Assembly: GCF_020055675.1 (NCBI RefSeq)
Contig: NZ_JAIPUS010000001.1
Location: 62,001-126,000, forward strand
From: Marivita sp.
Lineage (GTDB): Bacteria; Pseudomonadota; Alphaproteobacteria; Rhodobacterales; Rhodobacteraceae
Reading direction: 5' to 3'
DNA: 64,000 bases
Of the stretch, positions 1-9,093 are shown in pieces. Positions within the stretch are counted from its first letter, which is position 1. Every line of letters starts with the position of its first letter. The notes under the pieces are model-generated. The model searched no databases, was not told the origin of the DNA, and saw only the letters and a program-made list of their open reading frames with translations. A program made the position numbers and the translations under genes.

Positions 1-747
1 CATCATCAGTGTAAGTGGCAAAAACGCCCAAGCGCACAACACCCAGATCAAGGTTTCCGAGGTGGCCAGAAGCGATGCATCGAATGTCTTGATCCAGAAG
101 CGCAACAAGGCCGGGATCAGGAATGGCAGCAAAAATCCTAAGGCAAGGTTAAAATGTGCGTCTCTTTTGAGCCGATAGAGCACATCGCGCCCCGATGTCG
201 GATCGAAAAGCGGCAGGTTGATCCAGAAATTGAACGCCCGCTTACGGATCGGCCAAAAAATAAAGCGCGCATGTATCCAGAACAGCAAGAACGCAATCAT
301 GGTCACCGTCAACAGCAGGCTGGCGATCCGGGTTGCACCCACAGGGTCAAACCATCCCGGCGCTTCGGCGAGCGCGATCGACATCAGCCGCACGGGGGAA
401 AACGGGACGTCGAGCACGGCGTGTGCTCCGGTGGCAAGGCGTTCAAGCAAAATGGGCGGCAGATCCGCATGGCGGGTTTCCGAGGCAACCAGGATCGAAG
501 CGAACAGGAGACAAAAGAACAGCGCCAGGAACCGCAAACGGTTGAACGGCGGCGCGTTGCGAAATTCAAGAAAGGTGGGATATTCGCTGAAATATTCAGA
601 GAAGGTGACCACTGCCGCGACCAGCGCAACAAGTGCGGCCAATTGCGCGGCATCGCTGGACGTATCCGGCAATACGAGCGACGGTATCGCCATCATAATC
701 GCCATCAACAGGGCGCGCACAGCTGATCCCATGATCCGCTTGACCAC
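1..747 (-). CDS. Partial multi-TM membrane protein, unknown function
   Basis: An open minus-strand frame runs off the left edge after 249 codons. I chose GTG at 747 because an AGGGA-type ribosome binding site lies about 8 nt upstream; an in-frame ATG at 732 is the alternative. The visible part is strongly hydrophobic: an N-terminal segment rich in Met/Ala/Leu, a second around residues 35-50, a third around 75-90, a fourth around 145-160 (LLLTVTMIAFLLFW), and two near the visible end. Basic and aromatic stretches between them (FWPIRKRAFNFW) look like cytoplasmic loops. I recognise no enzymatic motif and do not assign a family. It is transcribed in the same direction as leuD but is separated from it by a terminator. 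Confidence 0.7.
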   Translation of the reverse strand, partial: MVKRIMGSAVRALLMAIMMAIPSLVLPDTSSDAAQLAALVALVAAVVTFSEYFSEYPTFLEFRNAPPFNRLRFLALFFCLLFASILVASETRHADLPPILLERLATGAHAVLDVPFSPVRLMSIALAEAPGWFDPVGATRIASLLLTVTMIAFLLFWIHARFIFWPIRKRAFNFWINLPLFDPTSGRDVLYRLKRDAHFNLALGFLLPFLIPALLRFWIKTFDASLLATSETLIWVLCAWAFLPLTLMM

Positions 748-1067
748 TCTGGTTTCCCTTCAAACCGGACGGACCCGATACGATGCCGCGACCTTGTTCC
801 GTATTTGCGCCGTCGGGAGATGACGGCCTGCCTCATTATTGCCTCAGTTTTGCCCAAGTTCGGACCGCCACTCAACTGTGGTTCTGCCTTATCCCAGTGA
901 AATCATTGGATTGGCGGAAACACTGGTGCGCGATTACATCAGGCAGCGTGCATAAATGAGGCAGCGCAAAACCGCACCACAACATTTGGTAGGGTAAAAT
1001 CTAAACACACCAAGGATGAAAAAGGCCACCCCGACGGATGGCCTTTATCACTCGCTGGTCAAAGGAC
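748..1067. other. Intergenic region upstream of the partial membrane protein
   Basis: No convincing gene here. It contains the leuD terminator at its right end and the presumed promoter of the leftmost gene. The heptamer TGCCTCA occurs at 829-835 and 840-846 and in reverse complement at 957-963, and GGCAGCG is repeated about 20 nt apart near 940-965. These could be a regulator-binding cluster, but no known consensus was recognised. Confidence 0.4.
1019..1045 (-). terminator. Rho-independent terminator after leuD
   Basis: Arms 1022-1031 and 1036-1045 pair as a 10-bp stem (one G-T wobble) around a 4-nt loop. Read on the minus strand it is followed by a run of T. It lies about 20 nt after the leuD stop codon. 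Confidence 0.8.
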
Positions 1068-1673
1068 TCAAACCCAGGGACGGGCCTGCGTTGCCTTCGC
1101 CTCGAAACTGTCGATCGACGCCGCTTTTTCCAAAGTCAGTCCGATATCGTCCAGACCGTTCATCAGGCAATGCTTGCGAAAGCTGTCGACCTCGAAGGAA
1201 AACTCTTCCCCATCAGAGCTGGTCACGACCTGGTTTTCCAGATCGATGGTCATCCGCGCGTTCGATCCCTTTTCGGCATCCTTCATCAGGACATCCACCG
1301 CCTCTTGCGGCAGAACTATGGGCAGGATGCCGTTCTTGAAGCAGTTGTTGTAGAAAATCTCGGCGAACGAGGTCGAAACCACCGCGCGTATACCGAAATC
1401 CTTGAGCGCCCAGGGCGCGTGTTCCCGAGACGATCCGCAACCGAAGTTTTCGCCTGCGATCAGGATCTCGGCGTCGCGATATTGCGGTTTGTTCAAAACG
1501 AAATCCGGAATCTCGTTTCCGTTGTCGTCATACCGCATTTCATCAAAGAGATTCACGCCCAACCCGGACCGCTTGATCGTTTTCAGAAACTGCTTCGGAA
1601 TGATCATATCCGTGTCGATATTCACAAGCGGCATGGGGGCCGCGATCCCGGTGACTTTCTCGAATTTTTCCAT
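1068..1673 (-). CDS. leuD: 3-isopropylmalate dehydratase small subunit LeuD
   Basis: This is the small (swivel-domain) subunit of isopropylmalate isomerase, which with LeuC interconverts 2- and 3-isopropylmalate in cytosolic leucine synthesis. The roughly 201-residue length is normal for the bacterial family. The N-terminal [14 protein letters not shown] and the active-site loop [15 protein letters not shown] are classic LeuD motifs. Two ATG codons are possible, at 1679 and 1673. The AAGGA box sits only 2 nt from the first but about 8 nt from the second, so 1673 is preferred. leuC lies upstream on the same strand with an HdeD-type gene between them, so the two subunits are probably co-transcribed. 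A strong terminator follows. Confidence 0.97.
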   Translation of the reverse strand: MEKFEKVTGIAAPMPLVNIDTDMIIPKQFLKTIKRSGLGVNLFDEMRYDDNGNEIPDFVLNKPQYRDAEILIAGENFGCGSSREHAPWALKDFGIRAVVSTSFAEIFYNNCFKNGILPIVLPQEAVDVLMKDAEKGSNARMTIDLENQVVTSSDGEEFSFEVDSFRKHCLMNGLDDIGLTLEKAASIDSFEAKATQARPWV

Positions 1674-1747
1674 GTTCATGTTCCTTCGTGGCGTCAGCGC
1701 GCGCCCATATGTCCCTTGCCGTTGGGCAAGGTTGCTTCACACGAAAC

Positions 1748-1768
1748 GACCCCCGGACAACGGGGGCC
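1748..1768 (-). terminator. GC-rich hairpin after the hdeD-type gene
   Basis: CCCCCG (1750-1755) pairs with CGGGGG (1761-1766). On the minus strand it is followed only by TTTCG, so it is a weak terminator or an attenuating/processing hairpin between the hdeD-type gene and leuD. Confidence 0.45.
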
Positions 1769-1818
1769 GTGTTTCATTTTCTTGATGTTGGGGTGCCGAC
1801 GCAAACGGTCGTATGCGT

Positions 1819-2364
1819 TCAGGCCGATTGCTCTGCAGGGGGAGTATCGCCCGTGGACGACACCCTGTCCGAACGCGGTTTCAAGAGCAACAACGCCACG
1901 CCGGTGGAGATCAGTTCGACGGCGAGAACGATGCCCGGGACCGTTACCGAGGCGGTAAAGAGGTTGAACGCGATCACGAGCGCCAAGGCCACCGAAACGA
2001 TGCCGGACAGGCCAAGCATCCATACAGAATCCATCGAGCGCCGCTTCCAGGCAAGATAAAGCTGCATGAGACCATACGCCAAGAAGGCCGCGCCCAGAAC
2101 AATCGTCAGCGATATCATGCCGCCAAGCGGATTGAAGATGAACGACGCCCCCAGCAGCAATCCCAGCAGGCCGAACCCCGCGTTCCACCACCTGTCTTCG
2201 CCGGACCGAAAGGCCTGGACGATGTGCAACAGCCCAGCGAAGACAAATGTCCAGCCGACGATGAGCGTTGCCGTCAGCGACGCCAGAACAGGGGCCAGCA
2301 ACGCGAACACACCTCCGGTGATGAGGATGATGCCGGAAATTATCATCAGAATCCGATTGGCCAT
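1819..2364 (-). CDS. HdeD/DUF308 family membrane protein
   Basis: A 181-residue integral membrane protein with six predicted hydrophobic helices arranged as three pairs, starting MANRILMIISGIILITGG. This is the DUF308/HdeD architecture. The family is named after the E. coli acid-resistance membrane protein HdeD, but the biochemical role is not established in alphaproteobacteria. The start is supported by an AAGGAG box 8 nt before the ATG. It sits between leuC and leuD in the same orientation, so it probably shares their transcript. There is no obvious link to leucine synthesis. The C-terminus (RSDRVSSTGDTPPAEQSA) is a short polar tail. Confidence 0.85.
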   Translation of the reverse strand: MANRILMIISGIILITGGVFALLAPVLASLTATLIVGWTFVFAGLLHIVQAFRSGEDRWWNAGFGLLGLLLGASFIFNPLGGMISLTIVLGAAFLAYGLMQLYLAWKRRSMDSVWMLGLSGIVSVALALVIAFNLFTASVTVPGIVLAVELISTGVALLLLKPRSDRVSSTGDTPPAEQSA

Positions 2365-2436
2365 GCCAAAGCTCCTTTTGCAAACAGGGTTTGCAAGAGA
2401 AACGCGCGCCGCCGGTGTCCGGTTGCATCGGCATCG

Positions 2437-3840
2437 CTACATCATGTCCCGCACATCGGTCAGCTTTCCGGTCACCGCCGCCGCCGCCGCCATCGCCGGC
2501 GACATCAGGTGCGTGCGGCCACCCCGACCCTGACGCCCTTCGAAATTGCGGTTCGACGTGGCGGCACAGCGTTCACCGGGCGCAAGCTGATCGGGGTTCA
2601 TGGCAAGGCACATGGAACATCCCGCAAGGCGCCATTCAAATCCCGCTTGAGTGAAGATATCTGCCAGACCTTCTTCCTCAGCCTGCGCCCTTACGAGTCC
2701 GGAGCCCGGCACGACCATCGCCCGTTTCACGGCGATCTTCTTGCCCTTGAGCACTTCGGCCGCGGCGCGCAAATCCTCTATCCGGCCGTTGGTGCAGGAA
2801 CCGATAAAGACGGTGTCGATCTCGATATCCGACAATTTCTGACCCGGTGTCAGGTCCATGTACTCCAGGGCCCTTTGGGCTGCCCCGACCTTGCCGCCAT
2901 CAAAGCTGTCAGCGGCAGGCACGTCAGCGGTAATCGGCAAAACATCTTCGGGTGACGTTCCCCATGTCACGACAGGGGCGATATCCTCACCTTTGATCGT
3001 GATCACCTTGTCCCAATGCGCGTCCTCGTCCGAGTGGAGGGTTTTCCACCACGCCATCGCGGCCTCCCACTGCGCAGCTTTCGGAGCATGCGGGCGGCCC
3101 TGGACATATGCGAAGGTCTTCTCGTCCGGTGCGATCAAACCGGCGCGGGCTCCGCCTTCGATGGCCATGTTACAGACCGTCATGCGCCCTTCCATCGACA
3201 AATCGCGGATCGCCTCACCGCAATACTCGATCACATAGCCGGTGCCACCGGCGGTCCCGGTTTCGCCGATTACTGACAACGTGATGTCCTTGGCAGTCAC
3301 ACCGGGAGCAAGCTTGCCGGTGATCTCCACCTTCATGTTCTTCGACTTCTTCTGGATCAGCGTCTGCGTCGCCAGAACGTGTTCCACCTCGGATGTTCCG
3401 ATTCCATGCGCCAGCGCACCAAAGGCACCATGGGTTGCGGTGTGGCTGTCACCGCAGACCACGGTCATGCCCGGCAGCGTCCAGCCCTGTTCCGGGCCAA
3501 CGATATGCACGATACCCTGACGGACATCCGAAACCGGGTAATAGTGGATTCCGAAATCCTTGGCATTCTTGTCCAGCGCCGCCACCTGTATGGCGCTGTC
3601 TTCGGTCATGTTCTTGGGGTCCTCGCGACCGGGCGTCGTCGGAACGTTGTGGTCGGGCACCGCGATGGTCTTGTCTGGCGCGCGCACTGTTCTTTTGGCC
3701 AAGCGCAGCCCTTCGAACGCCTGTGGGCTGGTCACTTCGTGAACGAGGTGACGGTCAATATACAAAAGGCAGGTGCCGTCCTCGGCTTCGTGGGCAAGAT
3801 GGGCGTCCCAGATCTTGTCATAGAGCGTTTTGGGGGACAT
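2437..3840 (-). CDS. leuC: 3-isopropylmalate dehydratase large subunit LeuC
   Basis: Catalytic subunit of isopropylmalate isomerase, a [4Fe-4S] aconitase-family enzyme. The 467-residue length matches the family. Visible motifs are [17 protein letters not shown] near residue 130, FIGSCTNGR with the first cluster cysteine, and [12 protein letters not shown] with the other two. The C-terminal [15 protein letters not shown] is the conserved substrate-loop region. A GAGAGGA ribosome binding site precedes ATG. It is the first gene of a leuC-hdeD-leuD unit and is divergent from the MscS gene across a roughly 430-bp gap. Confidence 0.98.
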   Translation of the reverse strand: MSPKTLYDKIWDAHLAHEAEDGTCLLYIDRHLVHEVTSPQAFEGLRLAKRTVRAPDKTIAVPDHNVPTTPGREDPKNMTEDSAIQVAALDKNAKDFGIHYYPVSDVRQGIVHIVGPEQGWTLPGMTVVCGDSHTATHGAFGALAHGIGTSEVEHVLATQTLIQKKSKNMKVEITGKLAPGVTAKDITLSVIGETGTAGGTGYVIEYCGEAIRDLSMEGRMTVCNMAIEGGARAGLIAPDEKTFAYVQGRPHAPKAAQWEAAMAWWKTLHSDEDAHWDKVITIKGEDIAPVVTWGTSPEDVLPITADVPAADSFDGGKVGAAQRALEYMDLTPGQKLSDIEIDTVFIGSCTNGRIEDLRAAAEVLKGKKIAVKRAMVVPGSGLVRAQAEEEGLADIFTQAGFEWRLAGCSMCLAMNPDQLAPGERCAATSNRNFEGRQGRGGRTHLMSPAMAAAAAVTGKLTDVRDMM

Positions 3841-4270
3841 ATGTCCTCTCCCTGAACTGTGGTGATGTAATGGTGGTGACGGTCGGGCTCAGGCGCACCG
3901 GTTTAGCCGCGCGAGCACGGTGTGTGTCACGCCGAAAAAACGTTCCCGCAAGCGGGCGCGGTCATCGAGATCAAAAACCATTTCCATCCGGTTATCATAC
4001 ATCATCGATTGGCCCCGTCGCAAGGCCAACGCGTCCCGGCGAAACACCATGTGATCCACCCACGATCTGGCGCAAGGCGGGAAACCCGGGAAAAATCGTT
4101 CGGGTGTGGATATGATCACTTCTCTGTTCGACGGCATGATCGAGCCCGTTTCGGGGGCTGATGCCCGAAGGGGGCTGGCGCAAGTGGTCCTGCCTTTCAC
4201 CGGTTCGCAAGCGGTTGCACTGGCAGCGGCGGGATGTAACGCTGACTTAAAACACCCGGTTGGACGCAAG
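3841..4270. other. Divergent leuC / mscS intergenic region
   Basis: 430 bp between two divergent genes. It must hold both promoters. The only coding candidate is a 53-codon minus-strand frame (3889-4050), reported separately with low confidence. A plus-strand frame extends the MscS gene upstream to GTG 4106, but that segment has no transmembrane or MscS character, so I treat it as non-coding. No leader-peptide attenuator rich in Leu codons was recognised. Confidence 0.4.
3889..4050 (-). CDS. Possible small basic protein, unrecognised
   Basis: A 53-codon minus-strand frame starting MVFRRDALALRRGQ, with charged residues throughout and no hydrophobic segment. A GGGTGG-like box lies about 6 nt before ATG. 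It lies just upstream of leuC in the same direction. It could equally be chance coding in a GC-rich gap. No family recognised. Confidence 0.22.
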   Translation of the reverse strand: MVFRRDALALRRGQSMMYDNRMEMVFDLDDRARLRERFFGVTHTVLARLNRCA

Positions 4271-5605
4271 ATGGATCCAGAAGTCGTTTCTCCCGAAGCC
4301 GTGGCACAGGTCGCCGACAGTTTTCTGGTTTGGGCGCAAGCCTTTCTCGACACCCTGATACGGCCATGGAATGTCTATCAGGTCCTGATCGCTTTGGGCC
4401 TTTTTATCATCGCACACCTGCTTGCGGTGATCGTCAAACCACGCATGCACAACTGGATGCACTCCCGAAAAGGGTGGGTGAAATGGCGGATGCGCGTGCT
4501 GGTGATGCTGCACCGCCGGTTGCGCCTGGTGCTGTATGTCGGGCTGATCTGGACCGTTGTCATCGTGATGGAAGAGGTGACATGGCCATCCCGGTCCTAC
4601 CTGCTGTCGATCATCGCAAACCTTGCCACCGCATGGCTGCTGATCGCCTTCGTCACGCGGCTGATCCAGAACACGCTGCTGCGCGGCATCGTGCGATACG
4701 GCGCCTGGATCTGGGTCACGCTGTCGATCACGGGGCTGGCAGAACAGAGTCGACTGCTTCTCGACAGTGTCGCCATCACCATCGGAGAAACGCGCCTGTC
4801 GCTTTGGCTTTTGATCCAGGCCGTCGTGATCGTCGCGGTGCTGCTGACCATTGCACGGCTGATCACCGCCACGACGGCCGCCACCATCCGCCAGAACAAA
4901 AACATCTCGCCCTCGATGCAGGTGTTGGCGATCAAGTTCCTGCAAGTCACTCTTTTCGGAACGGCCTTCTTTCTCGGGTTGCGCCTTGTCGGTGTGGACC
5001 TGACAGGGCTGGCCGTTCTGTCCGGCGCCATCGGCGTTGGCCTTGGGTTCGGGCTGCAAAAAGTGGTGTCGAACCTCGTATCCGGGATCATAATCCTGCT
5101 CGACAAATCGATCAAACCCGGCGACGTGATCTCTCTGGGCGACACGTTCGGATGGATCAATTCGCTGGGCGCGCGCTATGTCAGCGTCGTCACACGCGAC
5201 GGGAAAGAATACCTGATCCCGAATGAAGACCTGATCACCGGACAGGTGGTGAACTGGTCCCATTCCAACGAATTCGTACGGCTCGATATCTATTTCGGCA
5301 CCGCTTATGGCGATGATCCGCACAAGGTCCGAAAAATCGCCATAGACGCGGCATCATCGGTAGACCGCGTACTCAGCTTCAAGGAGCCCGTGTGCCATAT
5401 CGTCGGCTTCGGCGACAGCTCGGTCGACTATGTCCTCCGCTTCTGGATTCGCGACCCTTCCGGCGGTCTCACGAATATCCGGGGCAATGTGTATCTCGCC
5501 TTGTGGGACGCGTTTCAGGACAACGGAATCTCGATCCCGTTTCCGCAGCGCGAGGTCAAACTTCTCGAAGGGTCGAAACTGTCGACGAACTGGCCCGCCG
5601 ACTGA
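4271..5605 (+). CDS. MscS-family mechanosensitive ion channel
   Basis: A 444-residue inner-membrane protein of the small-conductance mechanosensitive channel family, which opens under membrane tension to release solutes. The N-terminal half has several hydrophobic helices. The pore-lining TM3 and following beta domain are recognisable: LSGAIGVGLGFGLQKVVSNL, then SGIIILLDKSIKPGD, then GWINSLGARYVSVVTRDG and YLIPNEDLITGQVVNWS, all hallmark MscS segments. I prefer ATG 4271 (MDPEVVSPEAVAQ); an upstream in-frame GTG at 4106 would add 55 residues with no family character. It has more membrane helices than minimal MscS. It is monocistronic and followed about 70 bp later by the thiolase gene. Confidence 0.9.
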   Translation: MDPEVVSPEAVAQVADSFLVWAQAFLDTLIRPWNVYQVLIALGLFIIAHLLAVIVKPRMHNWMHSRKGWVKWRMRVLVMLHRRLRLVLYVGLIWTVVIVMEEVTWPSRSYLLSIIANLATAWLLIAFVTRLIQNTLLRGIVRYGAWIWVTLSITGLAEQSRLLLDSVAITIGETRLSLWLLIQAVVIVAVLLTIARLITATTAATIRQNKNISPSMQVLAIKFLQVTLFGTAFFLGLRLVGVDLTGLAVLSGAIGVGLGFGLQKVVSNLVSGIIILLDKSIKPGDVISLGDTFGWINSLGARYVSVVTRDGKEYLIPNEDLITGQVVNWSHSNEFVRLDIYFGTAYGDDPHKVRKIAIDAASSVDRVLSFKEPVCHIVGFGDSSVDYVLRFWIRDPSGGLTNIRGNVYLALWDAFQDNGISIPFPQREVKLLEGSKLSTNWPAD

Positions 5606-5675
5606 TGACAGGTTGCGGCTGACAACGCGGGTTCGGTCACGCATACTGCGGACACTACAGTAAAGGGAATCCCAC

Positions 5676-6854
5676 ATGGCAGACGACATAGTCCTTCTTG
5701 GCGGTGCGCGCACCGCAATCGGCACATTCGGCGGATCGCTTGCCGCGACACCGCCCATAGACCTCGGCACAGAGGTTGCCAAGGCGGCGCTGGAGCGTTC
5801 GGGCGTGGAGGGCGGGCAGATCGGCCATGTCGTCTTTGGCCATGTCATCAACACGGAACCACGCGATATGTACCTGTCGCGCGTCGCCGCGATTCAGGCC
5901 GGGATCCCGGACACAGCGCCCGCGATGAATGTGAATCGCCTCTGCGGATCGGGCGCGCAGGCCATCGTGTCAGCGATCCAGTCCCTGATGCTGGGCGATG
6001 CCGAATACGCCCTGGCCGGCGGCGCCGAATCCATGAGCCGCTCGCCCTTTATCGTCCCGGATCAACGCTGGGGCGCCAAGATGGGCGATGTCCGCACGCT
6101 GGACATGATGCTGGGCGCGCTGACTTGCCCTTTCGGCACCGGGCACATGGGTGTGACCGCGGAAAACGTCGCGACCGAGCATGAGATCAGCCGCGATGCG
6201 CAGGATACCTTCGCGCTGGAAAGCCAGACCCGCGCCGCCAATGCTATCGAAGAGGGGCGTTTCAAAAGCCAGATTGTGCCGATCGAGGTCCGGAAAAAGC
6301 GCGACATGGTCGCGTTCGACACCGATGAACATGCAAAGGCAACAACGATAGAGACGCTGGGCGGCCTGAAAACGGTGTTCCAGAAGGACGGCACCGTCAC
6401 CGCAGGCAACGCATCCGGCATCAATGACGGGGCTGCGGCCATGGTGCTGTCGACGGCCTCGGCCGCCCAGAAGGCCGGATTGAAGCCGAAGGCGCGTATC
6501 CTGGGCTATGCCCATTCTGGCGTCCGCCCCCAAGTCATGGGGATCGGCCCGGTTCCAGCGGTCGAAAAACTGCTTGACCGGACCGGTCTGTCGATCGGCG
6601 ATTTCGACGTGATCGAATCCAACGAGGCCTTCGCGGCACAGGCTCTTGCCGTGAACAAGGGTCTTGGTCTCGACCCGGTCAAGGTCAACCCGAACGGCGG
6701 CGCCATCGCGCTGGGCCATCCGGTTGGCGCAACCGGGGCCATCATCACGATCAAGGCGCTCTACGAGCTTGAGCGGATCGGCGGATCCAAGGCGCTGATT
6801 ACCATGTGCATCGGCGGCGGTCAGGGCATCGCATTGGCAATCGAACGACTCTGA
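5676..6854 (+). CDS. bktB: BktB-type acetyl-CoA acetyltransferase (beta-ketothiolase)
   Basis: Thiolase II family, 392 residues, interconverting acyl-CoA plus acetyl-CoA and 3-ketoacyl-CoA. The nucleophilic Cys is at residue 90 (NRLCGSGAQA), the catalytic His lies in LGHPVGATGA, and the second Cys is at 378 (MCIGGGQGIA). Segments such as GHVINTEPRDMYLSRVAA and MGVTAENVA resemble the BktB branch more than PhaA, suggesting broader chain-length use. No phaB or other PHB gene is adjacent, so the metabolic role (polyhydroxyalkanoate, ketone-body or aromatic catabolism) is open. The start has an AAGGGA box. A perfect terminator follows. Confidence 0.92.
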   Translation: MADDIVLLGGARTAIGTFGGSLAATPPIDLGTEVAKAALERSGVEGGQIGHVVFGHVINTEPRDMYLSRVAAIQAGIPDTAPAMNVNRLCGSGAQAIVSAIQSLMLGDAEYALAGGAESMSRSPFIVPDQRWGAKMGDVRTLDMMLGALTCPFGTGHMGVTAENVATEHEISRDAQDTFALESQTRAANAIEEGRFKSQIVPIEVRKKRDMVAFDTDEHAKATTIETLGGLKTVFQKDGTVTAGNASGINDGAAAMVLSTASAAQKAGLKPKARILGYAHSGVRPQVMGIGPVPAVEKLLDRTGLSIGDFDVIESNEAFAAQALAVNKGLGLDPVKVNPNGGAIALGHPVGATGAIITIKALYELERIGGSKALITMCIGGGQGIALAIERL

Positions 6855-6864
6855 CGCACAACGA

Positions 6865-6903
6865 AACCCGGCCAGGCTTGCATGGCCGGGTTAATCCCTT
6901 TTT
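6865..6903 (+). terminator. Rho-independent terminator after thiolase
   Basis: A 10-bp perfect stem, 6865-6874 with 6883-6892 (AACCCGGCCA/TGGCCGGGTT), 8-nt loop, then CCCTTTTT. It ends the thiolase transcript and separates it from the histidine kinase. Confidence 0.85.
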
Positions 6904-6948
6904 CACCATGGTCATCGACAGTCCCCGTCACGAACGACGGAGGTCTGG

Positions 6949-9093
6949 ATGAGTTTCGCCAACAAGATGGCCGAGGAACGTCGCGCGCGGCTGGCGGCGG
7001 AGCGTCTGCTGGAACTCAAGAAGGCAGAACTGTTTGCCGCCAATCGCAAACTGGGCACACATGCCCAGCAACTCAGCAATGAAATCGTTGAAACCCGTGC
7101 CGAGGTGGCAATGGTACGGGGTGAAAACCAGCGGGTGAAAACCGAACTGGGTGTTGCCAACGAAAAGATCCAGATTGCCGAACGCCGCCTGTGGCACTCC
7201 ATCGAAACGATACAGGACGGCTTCGCCTTTTTCGACAGCGACAACCGCATGATCGTGGCAAACCGGGCCTATCTGGCCGTGTTCGACGACCTCGAAGAAG
7301 TGCAGCCAGGCATCACCTATCCCCGCATCCTGCAACTTCTGACAGAAGAAGGCATCGTCGATATCGGCTCCGAAGCCCCGGCAAAATGGCGCGCGCGGAT
7401 GCAGGACCGTTGGCAGCAGGATCACCCCGAACCGGTCGAGATCGCGCTCTGGAACGGCCAACATATCCGCATCATCGACAGGCGTGGCCCGTCCGGCGAC
7501 GTGGTCAGCCTTGCGCTGAACATCACCGAAAGCGTGCGCTACGCGGAGAAACTGCAAGATGCCCGGGAACGCGCCGAGGCGGCGAACCGCGCCAAATCCG
7601 CCTTTCTTGCCAACATGAGTCACGAAATCCGAACGCCGATGAACGGCGTGGTCGGCATGGCCGAACTGTTGACCGAAACCGAATTGGACAGCGAACAGCG
7701 ACTGTTTGTCGAGACTATCAAACATTCCGGCGAGGCGCTTCTGGTGATCATCAACGACGTTCTGGATTATTCGAAGATCGACGCGGACAAGCTGGTCCTG
7801 CAACCCGAACCGTTCGACCTTGAGAAATCCCTGCACGAGGTGGTGCTGCTCTTGCAACCCACCGCGCGCGCCAAAGGGCTGGCACTGCGGATCGACTACG
7901 ACATTCTACAGCCTACCCGTTTCGTGGCGGACCCTGGCCGGATCCGCCAGATCGTGACGAACCTGATGGGAAACGCGGTCAAGTTCACACTGGAGGGGCA
8001 GGTCCTCCTGCGCGTGCTCGGGACCGAGATAGACAAGGACAACGTCAGACTGAGAATCACGGTCGAAGACACCGGGATCGGCATCGCGGCGGACAAGGTC
8101 GATCACGTGTTCGGCGAGTTCAACCAGGTCGAGGATGACCGCAACCGCCAGTTCGAGGGAACCGGCCTGGGCCTTGCCATCACCAAGCGGCTGGTCGAGA
8201 TGATGGATGGCACTGTCTGGGTCGACTCCGAAGAAGGCGTCGGAAGCTGTTTCGGCTTTACCATCACCTTGCCTGTGGATCGAACCGAGACCGAGGCGGC
8301 ACCAAGGCTCGATCCCGAGCTTCAGCATGTGCTTGTGATCGACACCTGCGATACGTCCGACACCATACAGCTCCGCAACCAGATCAGCGCGCTTGGCGGC
8401 AAACCGGTGCTCTGCACGGATCCATCCACCCTCACCTCTGAACAGGCCGCGTCCTACAACCTGATCGTCCTGGGTCCCGAACCCGGCAGCCCCTTGTTCG
8501 ATTTGGCGACGAGCGCCTTGAAATCGATTGCGCCATCCGCGCCAGTGTTGTCCCTGTCCCACGATCCAGGCCGCATCGCCAAATCGGGGCTGGCCAATCT
8601 CCACACGGCGCAACGCCCGTTTACGCGCTCCGCGCTGCATGAGGCGATCACCACAACCGCCATCCGGCGCGCGGCGCGCAATCCGGCCGCACCGGCGCAA
8701 AGGTCAACTTCACCAAAGATCCTTCTGGCCGAGGATAATCGCACCAACCAGCTCGTGTTTCGCAAGATGGTCGGAAAACTCGATATCGATCTGCGCGTCG
8801 CCAATGACGGGCTCGAAGCGGTGGAAGCCTTCGAGGCGGATCGCCCCGATGTGATTTTCATGGATATTTCCATGCCCGGAATGGACGGCAAAGAAGCCAC
8901 CGCGCGCATCCGGGCAATGGAAACCCAGGGACCGCCGGTTCCCATCATCGCCGTCACGGCGCACGCGATGGATGGCGATCGCGATACGATCCTGCACGCC
9001 GGGTTGACAGATTACCTTACCAAGCCATTGCGCAAGGACGCGTTGCTGGAAAAGCTGGAGCTCTATTGCCCGCGCTGTCAGTTGGCGTCGTAG
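6949..9093 (+). CDS. Hybrid sensor histidine kinase / response regulator
   Basis: A 714-residue two-component hybrid kinase with no transmembrane segment, so a cytoplasmic sensor is likely. Order: N-terminal charged coiled coil (about 1-80), a PAS-like domain (about 85-200; IQDGFAFFDSDNRMIVANRAY), HisKA with phospho-acceptor His225 (SHEIRTPMNGVVGMAEL), HATPase_c with N-box NLMGNAVKFT and G-boxes DTGIGI and GTGLGLAITKRL, a degenerate receiver-like segment (about 460-560; LVIDTCDTSD), and a canonical C-terminal receiver with phospho-Asp639 (VIFMDISMPGMDG). GGAGG lies just before the start. The PAS core shows no haem or flavin signature that I can identify. The 3' end overlaps the converging yaaA by 16 bp. 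Target and signal are unknown. Confidence 0.92.
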   Translation: MSFANKMAEERRARLAAERLLELKKAELFAANRKLGTHAQQLSNEIVETRAEVAMVRGENQRVKTELGVANEKIQIAERRLWHSIETIQDGFAFFDSDNRMIVANRAYLAVFDDLEEVQPGITYPRILQLLTEEGIVDIGSEAPAKWRARMQDRWQQDHPEPVEIALWNGQHIRIIDRRGPSGDVVSLALNITESVRYAEKLQDARERAEAANRAKSAFLANMSHEIRTPMNGVVGMAELLTETELDSEQRLFVETIKHSGEALLVIINDVLDYSKIDADKLVLQPEPFDLEKSLHEVVLLLQPTARAKGLALRIDYDILQPTRFVADPGRIRQIVTNLMGNAVKFTLEGQVLLRVLGTEIDKDNVRLRITVEDTGIGIAADKVDHVFGEFNQVEDDRNRQFEGTGLGLAITKRLVEMMDGTVWVDSEEGVGSCFGFTITLPVDRTETEAAPRLDPELQHVLVIDTCDTSDTIQLRNQISALGGKPVLCTDPSTLTSEQAASYNLIVLGPEPGSPLFDLATSALKSIAPSAPVLSLSHDPGRIAKSGLANLHTAQRPFTRSALHEAITTTAIRRAARNPAAPAQRSTSPKILLAEDNRTNQLVFRKMVGKLDIDLRVANDGLEAVEAFEADRPDVIFMDISMPGMDGKEATARIRAMETQGPPVPIIAVTAHAMDGDRDTILHAGLTDYLTKPLRKDALLEKLELYCPRCQLAS

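Noticed and set aside
4106-4270. Longer MscS start at GTG 4106
   Set aside because: The extra 55 residues are neither signal-like nor transmembrane.
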